64,000 bases of DNA, taken from positions 9,675,501 through 9,739,500 of the forward strand of contig NC_020126.1 of the NCBI RefSeq assembly GCF_000331735.1, in the 5' to 3' direction. The translations under genes were made by a program, and so were the position numbers. Source of the stretch: Myxococcus stipitatus DSM 14675 (lineage in GTDB: Bacteria; Myxococcota; Myxococcia; Myxococcales; Myxococcaceae). Shown one piece after another: positions 27,752-35,751 of this stretch. Numbering within the stretch: the stretch's first letter is position 1; each line of letters starts with the position of its first letter. Under the pieces are notes generated by a model. It was not told the origin of the DNA. It saw nothing but the letters and a program-made list of their open reading frames with translations, and searched no databases.

Positions 27752-28308
27752 GCCACACGGGTGGGGATGGGCATCGTCCGAGTCTGTTGTTGGTGGACGA
27801 CGACGCGACGCTCCGGGAGCGGCTGGCGCGAGCGTTCCGCGAGCGGGGCTGGGATGTCACCACGGCGGGCAACCACGAAGAGGCGCTCGCGGCGGCGAAG
27901 CGGGAGTCACCGGAGTACGCGGTGGTGGACCTGCGCATGCCGGGGCGAAGTGGCCTGGAGGTGGTGAAGGACCTGCTCGCCGTGGATGCGTCGACACGAG
28001 CCATTGTCCTCACCGGTTACGGGAGCATCGCCACGACGGTGGATGCGATTCGATTGGGGGCGGTGAACTACCTGCCCAAGCCGGCGGATGTGGATGACAT
28101 CCTCGCGGCCTTCGACCGGGCCGCGGGAGAGCCGTCGTTCGCCGCGCCGGAGACCTTCGAGGCCCCTTCCCTGGCACGCGCGGAGTGGGAGCACATCCAC
28201 CGCGTGCTCGCGGACTGCGCGGGCAACATCTCCGAGGCCTCACGCAAGCTCGGCATCCACCGCCGCTCGCTCCAGCGCAAGCTCCAGAAGTATCCGCCCG
28301 CGCGCTAG
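27748..28308 (+). CDS. regA: Redox response regulator RegA (PrrA/ActR family)
   Basis: 186 aa, the compact RegA size. Receiver domain with D17-D19, phospho-acceptor D61 (VVDLRMPGRSGLEV) and Lys in YLPKPA; then a linker and a Fis-type helix-turn-helix at the C-terminus (GNISEASRKLGIHRRSLQRKLQK), nearly the family consensus. It should activate or repress genes for respiration, electron transport or fixation pathways on signal from RegB. GTG start overlaps the regB stop by 4 nt. It converges with the unknown paralogue gene at 28319. Confidence 0.93.
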   Translation: MSHTGGDGHRPSLLLVDDDATLRERLARAFRERGWDVTTAGNHEEALAAAKRESPEYAVVDLRMPGRSGLEVVKDLLAVDASTRAIVLTGYGSIATTVDAIRLGAVNYLPKPADVDDILAAFDRAAGEPSFAAPETFEAPSLARAEWEHIHRVLADCAGNISEASRKLGIHRRSLQRKLQKYPPAR

Positions 28309-28318
28309 ACGCCACGCC

Positions 28319-28927
28319 TCACGGATACGTCACGCTGAACGTCGTGGGCCCCTTCAGGTAGGTGAGCCCGGAGGCGGAGCGGCAGCCGCTGTCGATGTCC
28401 GTGCTCAGGTACGTCGTGGTCCTCACCGCCGTGGCGCCCTGGAACTTGCCCGACAGCACCTTCCCCGTCTGCGTCACGAGCGTCGTCGCGTCCTGCACGG
28501 AGACATGCGACTGGCTCATCAACACCGTGGACGTCTCCGCCGTGTTCCACGTCACCACCTGACGCCCGGCCCCTGCTCGCGCCAGGTCCGCGCATGTCAT
28601 CCCTCGCGCCAACGACGGCGCCTCCGAGCCCATCATCGCGGACGTCACCGCCGAGCCCAGCACCGTCACGCAGTTGCTCACCGACGCGTGGAACAGCACC
28701 TCGCTGTCCCGAGGCTCCGCCCTCACGCCCGTGGCGTACTTCGCCTCGCCCTGCCCCAGCGGACAGGTGATGAGCACCTTCTCCGGAGGGCGCTCGATGG
28801 TCATCCCCGCCGGCCCGTGCCCGTCCAGCGAGCCTGTCACCGCGCGCCCGTTCCCCTCGCCACATGCCAGGGGCGTGCACAGCCCCACGAGCACGACACC
28901 CTTCACACCCCATGACGTCGCACGCAT
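28319..28927 (-). CDS. Lipoprotein of unknown family, tandem paralogue B
   Basis: 202 aa from ATG 28927 (AGGAGG 6 nt upstream; an ATG at 28933 is too close to it). Lipobox TPLAC, Cys22. The mature part shares an ordered set of motifs with the next gene upstream: CPLG, SNCVT, T/S-CADL, RQVV-WNT-ETST, a GxVxSGxF-ATA segment, TYLxxDI-GC, and GLxxLxGPxT near the end. Six conserved Cys suggest disulfides in an exported domain of ~150 residues. I recognise no family. Second gene of a two-gene unit with its paralogue (28-nt gap). Confidence 0.72.
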   Translation of the reverse strand: MRATSWGVKGVVLVGLCTPLACGEGNGRAVTGSLDGHGPAGMTIERPPEKVLITCPLGQGEAKYATGVRAEPRDSEVLFHASVSNCVTVLGSAVTSAMMGSEAPSLARGMTCADLARAGAGRQVVTWNTAETSTVLMSQSHVSVQDATTLVTQTGKVLSGKFQGATAVRTTTYLSTDIDSGCRSASGLTYLKGPTTFSVTYP

Positions 28928-28955
28928 GTGCATCCTCCTGCCGGGTCGCGGCACT

Positions 28956-29582
28956 TCACGTCACCGTGCGGATGAGCTCGAGCGTCGACGGCCCGCTCAA
29001 CCAGATGAGCCCCCCCGGTGAGGCACAGCCCTTCTCGATGTCCGAGTTGAGGTACGTCACCGTCCAGATGGCCGTCGCCCGCGCGAAGGCCCCCGACTCC
29101 ACCGTGCCCGTCAGCGTGAACACCGTCAGCGCGCCCTGCGCCAACTCACGCGACTCGCTGAACACCAACGTGGACGTCTCCCCCGTGTTCCACCGCACCA
29201 CCTGACGCACCGTCCGGGGCGTCAGCAGGTCCGCGCAGGAGAAGTCCGAGTGCAGGCTCGACTCGAGCGGCAGGCTCGCGGACTTCACCTCCGACGCCGG
29301 AATCGTCACGCAGTTGCTCAACGTCGTGGCCCCCGCCACCGTCACGGCCTTCGAGCGCTCCGACAACCCCGGCATGTACGACGCCTGACTCAGCCCCAGG
29401 GGACACGTCACCACCACGGGCCCTTCGTCACCTTCGTCGCGCGGCTCGGCGCTCGCGGTCCGCGGCGCTCGTGGCGGCCCACGCCCTTCGTCCTCGCCGC
29501 TCCCCGCCGACACGTCGAAGGTCGACGTGAGGGCGAGCGCGGAAAGAAGCACCACCACCGCCGCCAGCAGACTCCTGCGCAT
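28956..29582 (-). CDS. Exported protein of unknown family, tandem paralogue A
   Basis: 208 aa from ATG 29582 (GGGAGG upstream). N-terminal signal (SLLAAVVVLLSALALT) without lipobox, then a charged linker (~25-55) and the same domain as the downstream gene: VTCPLG, LSNCVTIP, FSCADLL, RQVVRWNTGETST, GTVESGAFARATA, TYLNSDIEKGC, GLIWLSGPST. The pair clearly arose by tandem duplication; one copy kept or gained a lipid anchor and the other has a plain signal. A pseudo-symmetry of conserved WNT-ETST suggests a beta-rich fold. Role unknown; divergent from the exported cluster starting at 29869. Confidence 0.7.
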   Translation of the reverse strand: MRRSLLAAVVVLLSALALTSTFDVSAGSGEDEGRGPPRAPRTASAEPRDEGDEGPVVVTCPLGLSQASYMPGLSERSKAVTVAGATTLSNCVTIPASEVKSASLPLESSLHSDFSCADLLTPRTVRQVVRWNTGETSTLVFSESRELAQGALTVFTLTGTVESGAFARATAIWTVTYLNSDIEKGCASPGGLIWLSGPSTLELIRTVT

Positions 29583-29868
29583 GCCCCCTCCCGATAGCCA
29601 CCCGCCGCCGAGATAGGGCTTCACCGCGCCTCAGCCCACCCACGAAAGACAACAACCCCGCCTGGCCGACACTCACACCGCCCTCCAGGCCCAACACCTT
29701 GTGCGGCACCACGCAACGCAAATGTCCGCCACCCACGGCCCCCGCCGTGGACAGGCCGCGCCTGGCCCGCACGACCCAATCAGACGCATGCGCTCGTATT
29801 AGGGCAGACGCCCTTTCTTCCCGGCATTTCCGCGTCCGGCGCCAGCGCGCTCGCACACCAGGACCACC

Positions 29869-30834
29869 ATGAACACCCGCACCGCACTCTTCCTCGGGGG
29901 CCTTGTCACGTTCGCGTGGGGCGCTCCCGCGCTCGCGGAGACCTCCACCGTGGACCTCATCTCCCCGGCCCGCTGCACGCAGAGCGGGGGACGCCTCACC
30001 CGCTGCTCCATTCCTACCCAGACATTGGATGCCACGCCTTTCACCAGCGCGGTGCCCCTGCGCACCACCCTCCGCCGCGTCATGTCTGGCAATTGCTCCA
30101 CCCAGTACCCGCTCGAGGTGACGCTCACCCCTCCCGGCAACTCCGGCACCCGCTACACCTTCATGTCCACCGCCGACGTCGTCCTCCGCGACCTCGACCG
30201 CGCCCTCATCCCCTCCCTCGAGCTGCGCGACTCCTCCTCCTGGACGAACGTCGCGGCCTTCAACGACACCTGCCGCGTCTCGCTGAGCATCACCTGGAAC
30301 GAAGTGGACGTGAGCTCCACCGCCCAGGCCCAGGCCCTCCTCCAATCACTCCAGGATGACCTCGACACCAAGCTCGCCCAGCGCGACCACCTGGCCAGCC
30401 TCGTCGAGTACAGCGCCGCCTTCGACTTCATGAAGACGCTGTCCAACAGCTTCCTCGTCGACCTCAACAACGCGACCGCCTACGCCCTCCACGTCCAGGC
30501 CCAGGAAGCCGCCCCCGTCATCTTCACCGCCGCCATGGGCTGCGGCGGCGCGCTCACCGAGGCCGAGAGCGTCATCCTCACCAACTTCTACTTCGTCCTC
30601 GGCTCGCTCGGCGACCCCTCGAAGTACCACCACCCCGACGGCTCTCCCAAGACGCTCGAGGAGCTCGTCGGCCCCCAGGCCCTGCCCGTCATCCAGAAGC
30701 TCTCCCAGCTCTCCCAGGCCGGCGCCAAGGAGCAGTACCAGGCCCAGTACCAGGTCGCCGCCCAGGAGGTCACCGCCGCGCAAGCCAAGGTCGCCCTGGC
30801 CAACACCCAGCTCGCTCCCTGGCTCAATCCCTGA
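29869..30834 (+). CDS. Exported protein with beta domain and helical tail (exported cluster gene 1)
   Basis: 321 aa. Signal peptide ends GAPALAE (cleavage after ALA). Residues ~25-150 form a beta-rich domain with four Cys (ARCTQ, TRCSI, GNCST, DTCRV); ~155-215 and ~265-321 are long amphipathic helices (Ala/Gln/Leu-rich, e.g. QYQAQYQVAAQEVTAAQAKVALA) likely to form coiled coils. No family recognised. The architecture, exported beta domain then helices, is echoed in gene 4 of the cluster (33220-35610). Spacing to the next gene is 33 nt, so one operon is likely. Confidence 0.7.
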   Translation: MNTRTALFLGGLVTFAWGAPALAETSTVDLISPARCTQSGGRLTRCSIPTQTLDATPFTSAVPLRTTLRRVMSGNCSTQYPLEVTLTPPGNSGTRYTFMSTADVVLRDLDRALIPSLELRDSSSWTNVAAFNDTCRVSLSITWNEVDVSSTAQAQALLQSLQDDLDTKLAQRDHLASLVEYSAAFDFMKTLSNSFLVDLNNATAYALHVQAQEAAPVIFTAAMGCGGALTEAESVILTNFYFVLGSLGDPSKYHHPDGSPKTLEELVGPQALPVIQKLSQLSQAGAKEQYQAQYQVAAQEVTAAQAKVALANTQLAPWLNP

Positions 30835-30867
30835 CAGCCCTCCTCGCTCCTCCAACAGGCCACTCAC

Positions 30868-31641
30868 ATGAAGACACTCACCTCGACCCTCTCCTCCCTG
30901 CTGCTCCTCGCCGCCGTCGCGTGTGGCGGCAACCCTGGCGAAGTCCCCACGTCCTCGCTCGACACGACCCAGCAGGAGCTGCCCTGCGAGACGTGTGAGC
31001 CCGGAGGAGGTGGTGGCGGCGATGACGACGACACCCCGCCCATCATCGTCCATGGCTATGAAATCAACCTGCCGCTGCTCAACCCGAGCAAGATGCCTCC
31101 GGGCTGGTGCACGGTGGATATCGGCTACGGCGAGGGACACGTGTTCCGCTGCGCCGACTGGGGCCGGGGCACCATGGACTGGGGCGGCGGCAATGCCGTC
31201 TTCCATGTGAACAGCAGCGGGAGCTGGTACTCCAGCAGCGAGTTCTACAACGGCCGCATCTTCGTCGAGGTCCCCAAGGCGGAGGGCTTCGTCCCCATCG
31301 CCCAGACGCTCGGCTTCTACACCCATCCGCAGAACGTCCCGGGCCTGGTCCGAGGCTCCGTCGAGATGCTCGCGCTCAAGCCCAACCCGAGCGAGGTCAT
31401 CCTCGCGGTCCAGGTGAACCAGAGCGGCGTGTGGACGGACGTGGCGACCAGCCGGAGCACCATCACCAACATCCGTCAGATGCATGAGCTCCAGGCGCTC
31501 GTGTACCCCAACCAGGAGGTGCGCTTCGAGGTGAGGGCCAAGGCCCGCCCCGATGCCTACAGCGAGTACTTCCTGTGGAAGGTCCGCATGTTCGGCGCCC
31601 AGTGCTACCCGGACTTCTCCAACGGCACCGGCTGCCTCTAG
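30868..31641 (+). CDS. Lipoprotein of unknown function (exported cluster gene 2)
   Basis: 257 aa. Lipobox AVAC, Cys19. A Gly/Asp-rich linker (EPGGGGGGDDDDTPP, ~45-60) with a nearby CETC pair precedes a ~195-residue globular domain rich in aromatic residues and Gly (WCTVDIGYGEGHVFRCADWGRGTMDWGGG; SGSWYSSSEFYNGRIFVEV), ending in two Cys (QCYPDFSNGTGCL). Looks like a beta-sandwich or jelly-roll binding domain. No family recognised. 33 nt after gene 1 and 31 nt before gene 3. Confidence 0.7.
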   Translation: MKTLTSTLSSLLLLAAVACGGNPGEVPTSSLDTTQQELPCETCEPGGGGGGDDDDTPPIIVHGYEINLPLLNPSKMPPGWCTVDIGYGEGHVFRCADWGRGTMDWGGGNAVFHVNSSGSWYSSSEFYNGRIFVEVPKAEGFVPIAQTLGFYTHPQNVPGLVRGSVEMLALKPNPSEVILAVQVNQSGVWTDVATSRSTITNIRQMHELQALVYPNQEVRFEVRAKARPDAYSEYFLWKVRMFGAQCYPDFSNGTGCL

Positions 31642-31672
31642 CCCCGCGCCTTCCAGCCCTCGGAGTCACACC

Positions 31673-33208
31673 ATGTCTCGAAGACAGTCGATACCCCATG
31701 TCCTGGGGCTGCTGATGTTCACCGCGGGCGCCGTCGGCTGCGGGACGGACGAGCACCTCCCCACCGTGCCCCAGGCGCCCGCCAGCGCCCTCGAGAGCGC
31801 CGCCAGCGCCGTGTCGAGCAGCGATGTCTGCGTGGAGGTCATCCACTGGGCCAAGAGCCGGCAGCTCTGCAAGCCGCGTGGCTACGACATCGGCACGTTG
31901 CTCGCCGACTTCAAGCCCACGCAAGAAGCGATGTGCAACACCTTCACGGATGCCACCATCCGCTCCGACTGCCACGCCCGGCCGCCTTATGTCTTCATCC
32001 CCAAGGGCAGCAGCACCAACCCCGGTGACTGGGTCGCCGGCACCGAGCAGGTGCAGCACTACTTCCGCACCTCCGCCAGCGCCTCCACCGCCGTCTATGA
32101 GCGCAGCCTCGAGAAGCTGGATGAGATTGCCGACGACATGCTCGGCCCCGCGCGCTCGGAGCTCGAGCGCCGGGAGAAGAGCGTCGCCAACTCCCGCTCG
32201 CACCTGGGTGATGCACTCAAGGCCCGCGCCGACGCGGACCGAGGCGTCGCCGTCGCGACGCTGGGCACCCAGCGCGAGACGCTGAACGCCTACCGGAGCG
32301 CGTTCAATGTCTATCAGGGCTCCGTGCAGGCTCTGGAGCCGCAGGTCACCACCCTCTTCAACACCTTCGTCACCTTCCGCGACGGCGAGGCGGCCGTCTT
32401 CGCCCAGCTCCAGGACATCGCCCAGCGAGCCTCCACCGCGACGCTCGCGCAACTGGCCCCGCTCCAGATGGAGTTGGTCGCGCTCAGCCGCGCCGAGAGC
32501 CAGGCGCCCCAACAGCTGTGGCTGGACACGCGCCGACTCGCGCACACGCTGAGCCAACTGCACGTCGAGCACCACCGGAAGATGGACCCCTACGCGGCCT
32601 TCCTCACCCAGAACAACATCCCGCGTGTGGACCTCACGGCGCGCTCGGGCGCCATCCTCAACAGCATCTCCAGCTACACGGATGCGCGGTACGCGCGCGT
32701 CGCCGAGGCCGTGAAGAAGCTCCTCGCGGGCCTCACGGAGCGCCAGGGCGCGCTCGTCTCCTCGCAGGCGAACGCGGACACCCGCCAGACCCTCGCCACC
32801 GCGGCGATGCTGAAGGCGTCGGAGACGTTCCTCGCCAACGCCAACACGCGCACCACCGCGCTCTGGCAGATGCCTCCCAAGAGCACGAAGCTCAAGCTGT
32901 TCTTCCTCTCCGCCAAGCACGTGGACTTCGAGAGCATCCTCCAGCTCGAGCCCCTGTGCATGCACGTCTCCCCCACCTCCACCGCCTGGATGGAGACGGG
33001 CTGCATCGCGCTTCGTCGCCAGTTCACCAGCGCTCGCAACTACGTGAACACCACGCTGCCCAACATGGTGCGGCTCAACGTCACGCAGATGCGTCGCGCG
33101 GGTGTCTCCGAGACGCACCTCGCGGACGTGGAGACCCACCTCGCCAACGCCAACCTCCGTCAGGCCGTGCTCGCACACGACGCCGCGCTCCGCGCTTCGG
33201 ACCTGTGA
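31673..33208 (+). CDS. Long helical coiled-coil lipoprotein (exported cluster gene 3)
   Basis: 511 aa from ATG 31673. Signal peptide ends AGAVGC (lipidated Cys23). After a Cys-containing N-terminal part (~40-120) the protein is almost wholly alpha-helical with long Ala/Leu/Glu-rich heptad-like stretches (~120-400), a hydrophobic-basic patch around 395-405 (KSTKLKLFFLSAKHVDF), a Cys pair (LCMHV, GCIAL), and a final helical bundle. The shape recalls helical pore-forming or toxin-delivery subunits, but that is only a resemblance; no motif proves it. Cluster context links it to the PT-TG-like protein that follows 11 nt later. Confidence 0.68.
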   Translation: MSRRQSIPHVLGLLMFTAGAVGCGTDEHLPTVPQAPASALESAASAVSSSDVCVEVIHWAKSRQLCKPRGYDIGTLLADFKPTQEAMCNTFTDATIRSDCHARPPYVFIPKGSSTNPGDWVAGTEQVQHYFRTSASASTAVYERSLEKLDEIADDMLGPARSELERREKSVANSRSHLGDALKARADADRGVAVATLGTQRETLNAYRSAFNVYQGSVQALEPQVTTLFNTFVTFRDGEAAVFAQLQDIAQRASTATLAQLAPLQMELVALSRAESQAPQQLWLDTRRLAHTLSQLHVEHHRKMDPYAAFLTQNNIPRVDLTARSGAILNSISSYTDARYARVAEAVKKLLAGLTERQGALVSSQANADTRQTLATAAMLKASETFLANANTRTTALWQMPPKSTKLKLFFLSAKHVDFESILQLEPLCMHVSPTSTAWMETGCIALRRQFTSARNYVNTTLPNMVRLNVTQMRRAGVSETHLADVETHLANANLRQAVLAHDAALRASDL

Positions 33209-33219
33209 GGACCCACCCC

Positions 33220-35610
33220 ATGCTCAGAACCCTGCATCTGCGCGTCCTGTCGCTGCTCCTCGCCTGCGCGGCCCTCGCCCCCTCCGGCGCGCACGCCAAC
33301 TATCGCCAGTATCTGATTGCCTGGAAGTCCACGTCCTTCCGCAGCCAGCAGAGCTGCCTGGACGTGAGCGGCCTGTACCAAGAGGGGCAGGCGAACTTCC
33401 ACATCAACAACACGCCTCTGCCCACGTACACCCTCCCAGGGAACTTCCATCGCTACCCGGGCGGAGATGAGAGCAACCTCTACGGGGCGCAGTTCAGCGC
33501 CGTCCTGCTCAACTGGGGCAACAACACCTTCCGCTTCAACGTCCACGTCGTGGACTCGCCCCAGACGTGTGTCGTCGCCGATGACGTCGTCACGCTGGAG
33601 ACGGGCGGACTGACGGCCCGGCCCTTGTTCCTCGTCCAGCGCCGAGGCACCGCCTACGCGGGCAAGACGACGCTGACGCTCGACCTGTCTGAAATCAACC
33701 CGCGGCTCGCCGAGAACCTGGTCAACCTGGAGCGCGTCCTCCAGGACCGCAAGTGGCAGCTCTTGAGCATCCACGGCAGCCTCGCCGCCGCCCAGGCGGA
33801 GCTGGACCGGCTCGCCGAGCTCAAGGGGGAGATTGATGAGCTGTCCAAGCGCCCGCTGGACGCCATCACCGAGGCGGACCTCAACGACATCCTCTCGCGC
33901 TACGCGGACCTGGACCCTCGAGTGCTCGCGCAGCTGCGCCAGCTCTTGAGCGACTTGAAGGAGGACATCGCCGCGCTGCGCACCGAGCTCAACCGCATCA
34001 TGAGCGAGTTCCGCGGACAGATGGGCGGACTGGATGACTGGCTCGCCGGGACGCCACCCGCCAACGGTCCGAACCTGGAGGACCCGAAGACGTACGAGCC
34101 CGGCCTGGACCCGGAGCAGCTCCCCGACGTGGAGCTTCCCGACATGGGCGTGGGTGACGACTTCGACCCGGACAACGACCCGTACCTCGCCTACGCGCAG
34201 CAGGTCCTCCAGCAGCTCGCCACCACCACGCAGAGCGGCGTGGTCGTCAACCGCGCCGGCTACATGACCATCGTCCGCAGTTGGCGGCAGAACCAGGACA
34301 TCTTCGAGAAGGCCATCCAGGCCCGGGCCTCCGTGTCTCGCGAAGAGGTGGGCGCGTTCATCAGCGCTCGCGACCTGGTGCTGGACGAGGTGCGCCTGGC
34401 GATGGACGAGGATGGCTGGTTCCTCGACACGCCCGTGCGGCAGTCGACCAAGACGCTCGTCGAGTATCTGCGCAAGCGCCCGGAGGCGCGCCACCAGGCG
34501 GACGGGCTCCAGTCGAACCTGAACCTCTGGCACGGCACGGCGACGCCGCAGCAGGACGCCATCCTGGACACGCTCGACGGCCTGCACGGCGGTTGGCAGT
34601 CCGTGGAGGAGGGCGCGGCGGCCGAGGACCCCAGCATCATCTCGACGCTGCTGAGCATCGGTGACTCCGCGCAGGTCATCATCAAGGAAGTGGCGCTGCT
34701 GGGCGTGGGCATGACGCCCGTGGGCGACTTCATCGACTTCTGCGAGGTCGCCACCGGCTGGGAGACGTGCATGCCCGGCGGCGCGCAGCTCTCCACGGGC
34801 GAGCGCATGTTCACCGCCCTGGGCATGGTGGTGGGCACGGGCCGGTTCTGGCGGGGCGTGGGCAACGCGCTGCCCACGGTGAGCAAGCCCATCGCCGACC
34901 GCTGCGAGACGCTCATCAAGCGCTGGTCCGCGGACATCCCGAACAAGACCAAGCGCGAGGAGTTGGTGGAGCGGCTGGGTGAAGGCGCCGTCGAGTTCGT
35001 CGACGGGCTCGATGGCAAGGACGTGGAGCGACTGCTGAACACCCTGGGAGATGCCACGGTCCAGAAGCTGGCCAAGCACCTCAAGGGGCAGGGCCTGCTC
35101 GAGCTGGAGTTGTTCAAGATGATCCAGATTCCCAACGCGAAGCGACTCCATGCGGTGAGCAACGGCCGGGCGGTCAAGGACCTGGGCACGATGAAGGGCA
35201 AGACGTTGGACGACCTCAAGGCGGCGCTACAGGCCAAGGGGTTCCGCGAGGTCACCCCGGGCAATTGGGTCCACGACGACTGCTCCGTGGTCCGCATCAG
35301 CCCGGGCAGCAATGGCAAGCCGCCCTACTTCCGGCGCGAGATCTCCATGGTGCCCGGCAAGTACGAAGGGCACGACACCATCGCGGTGAAGGTCACCGGG
35401 GCGATGGAGGGCAACGACGACATCGGCTACACGGAGGTCTTCAGCCTGCCCGAGTGGGCCGAGCCCACCATCGGCGTGTCCTCGCAGTTCAACAAGTGGT
35501 TCGCCCGGTTCGTCGGCAAGGACCCCAAGGACCTGGGTGACTTCGGCCCGGAGCTGCTCGCCATCAAGGACTACTGGGTGAAGCAGACGCACTTCGACCT
35601 GGAGCCGTAG
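33220..35610 (+). CDS. Exported modular protein with PT-TG-like pre-toxin region and variable C-terminal domain (cluster gene 4)
   Basis: 796 aa. Signal peptide (LRVLSLLLACAALAPSGAHA). Order seen: beta-rich N-domain (~27-165), coiled coil (~165-270), Asp/Pro-rich linker (~275-325), helical region (~330-475), then ~485-560 a hydrophobic Gly-rich segment with VGMTPVGDFIDFCEVATGWE..STGERMFTALGMVVGTGRFWRGVG, matching the pattern of the pre-toxin TG (PT-TG) domain of polymorphic toxins. The last ~150 residues after LGTMKGKTLDDLKAALQAKGF would be the effector position; I recognise no nuclease or other toxin family there. Expected to be exported. No immunity gene is evident directly behind it because a strong terminator follows. 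The toxin role is inference. Confidence 0.7.
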   Translation: MLRTLHLRVLSLLLACAALAPSGAHANYRQYLIAWKSTSFRSQQSCLDVSGLYQEGQANFHINNTPLPTYTLPGNFHRYPGGDESNLYGAQFSAVLLNWGNNTFRFNVHVVDSPQTCVVADDVVTLETGGLTARPLFLVQRRGTAYAGKTTLTLDLSEINPRLAENLVNLERVLQDRKWQLLSIHGSLAAAQAELDRLAELKGEIDELSKRPLDAITEADLNDILSRYADLDPRVLAQLRQLLSDLKEDIAALRTELNRIMSEFRGQMGGLDDWLAGTPPANGPNLEDPKTYEPGLDPEQLPDVELPDMGVGDDFDPDNDPYLAYAQQVLQQLATTTQSGVVVNRAGYMTIVRSWRQNQDIFEKAIQARASVSREEVGAFISARDLVLDEVRLAMDEDGWFLDTPVRQSTKTLVEYLRKRPEARHQADGLQSNLNLWHGTATPQQDAILDTLDGLHGGWQSVEEGAAAEDPSIISTLLSIGDSAQVIIKEVALLGVGMTPVGDFIDFCEVATGWETCMPGGAQLSTGERMFTALGMVVGTGRFWRGVGNALPTVSKPIADRCETLIKRWSADIPNKTKREELVERLGEGAVEFVDGLDGKDVERLLNTLGDATVQKLAKHLKGQGLLELELFKMIQIPNAKRLHAVSNGRAVKDLGTMKGKTLDDLKAALQAKGFREVTPGNWVHDDCSVVRISPGSNGKPPYFRREISMVPGKYEGHDTIAVKVTGAMEGNDDIGYTEVFSLPEWAEPTIGVSSQFNKWFARFVGKDPKDLGDFGPELLAIKDYWVKQTHFDLEP

Positions 35611-35626
35611 AGTCGTGATGAGTTCC

Positions 35627-35657
35627 CCAGGCCGCCCGCTCCGCGCGGGTGGCCTGG
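35627..35657 (+). terminator. Intrinsic terminator after the exported cluster
   Basis: CCAGGCC (35627-35633) pairs with GGCCTGG (35651-35657), with an inner CCCGC/GCGGG stem, followed by GCGTTTGATT. It begins 16 nt after the stop of the PT-TG-like gene and should end the four-gene transcript, isolating the WD40 gene. Confidence 0.72.
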
Positions 35658-35751
35658 GCGTTTGATTGGGAGCCGATGGATGACGCAGCGATGGTCATGG
35701 TCTCGCCTTGCCCTCTGGGGTGTTCCCAGTTCGAGGAACTCCGAGTGCCAG

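Noticed and set aside
30346..31485. 379-codon minus-strand open frame across exported cluster genes 1 and 2
   Set aside because: Spans two plus-strand genes with clear signal peptides; Val/Glu/Arg-rich shadow.
33160..35151. 663-codon minus-strand open frame opposite the PT-TG gene
   Set aside because: His/Gln/Arg/Val-rich shadow; no start site or motif, and the plus-strand frame has a signal peptide and ordered domains.
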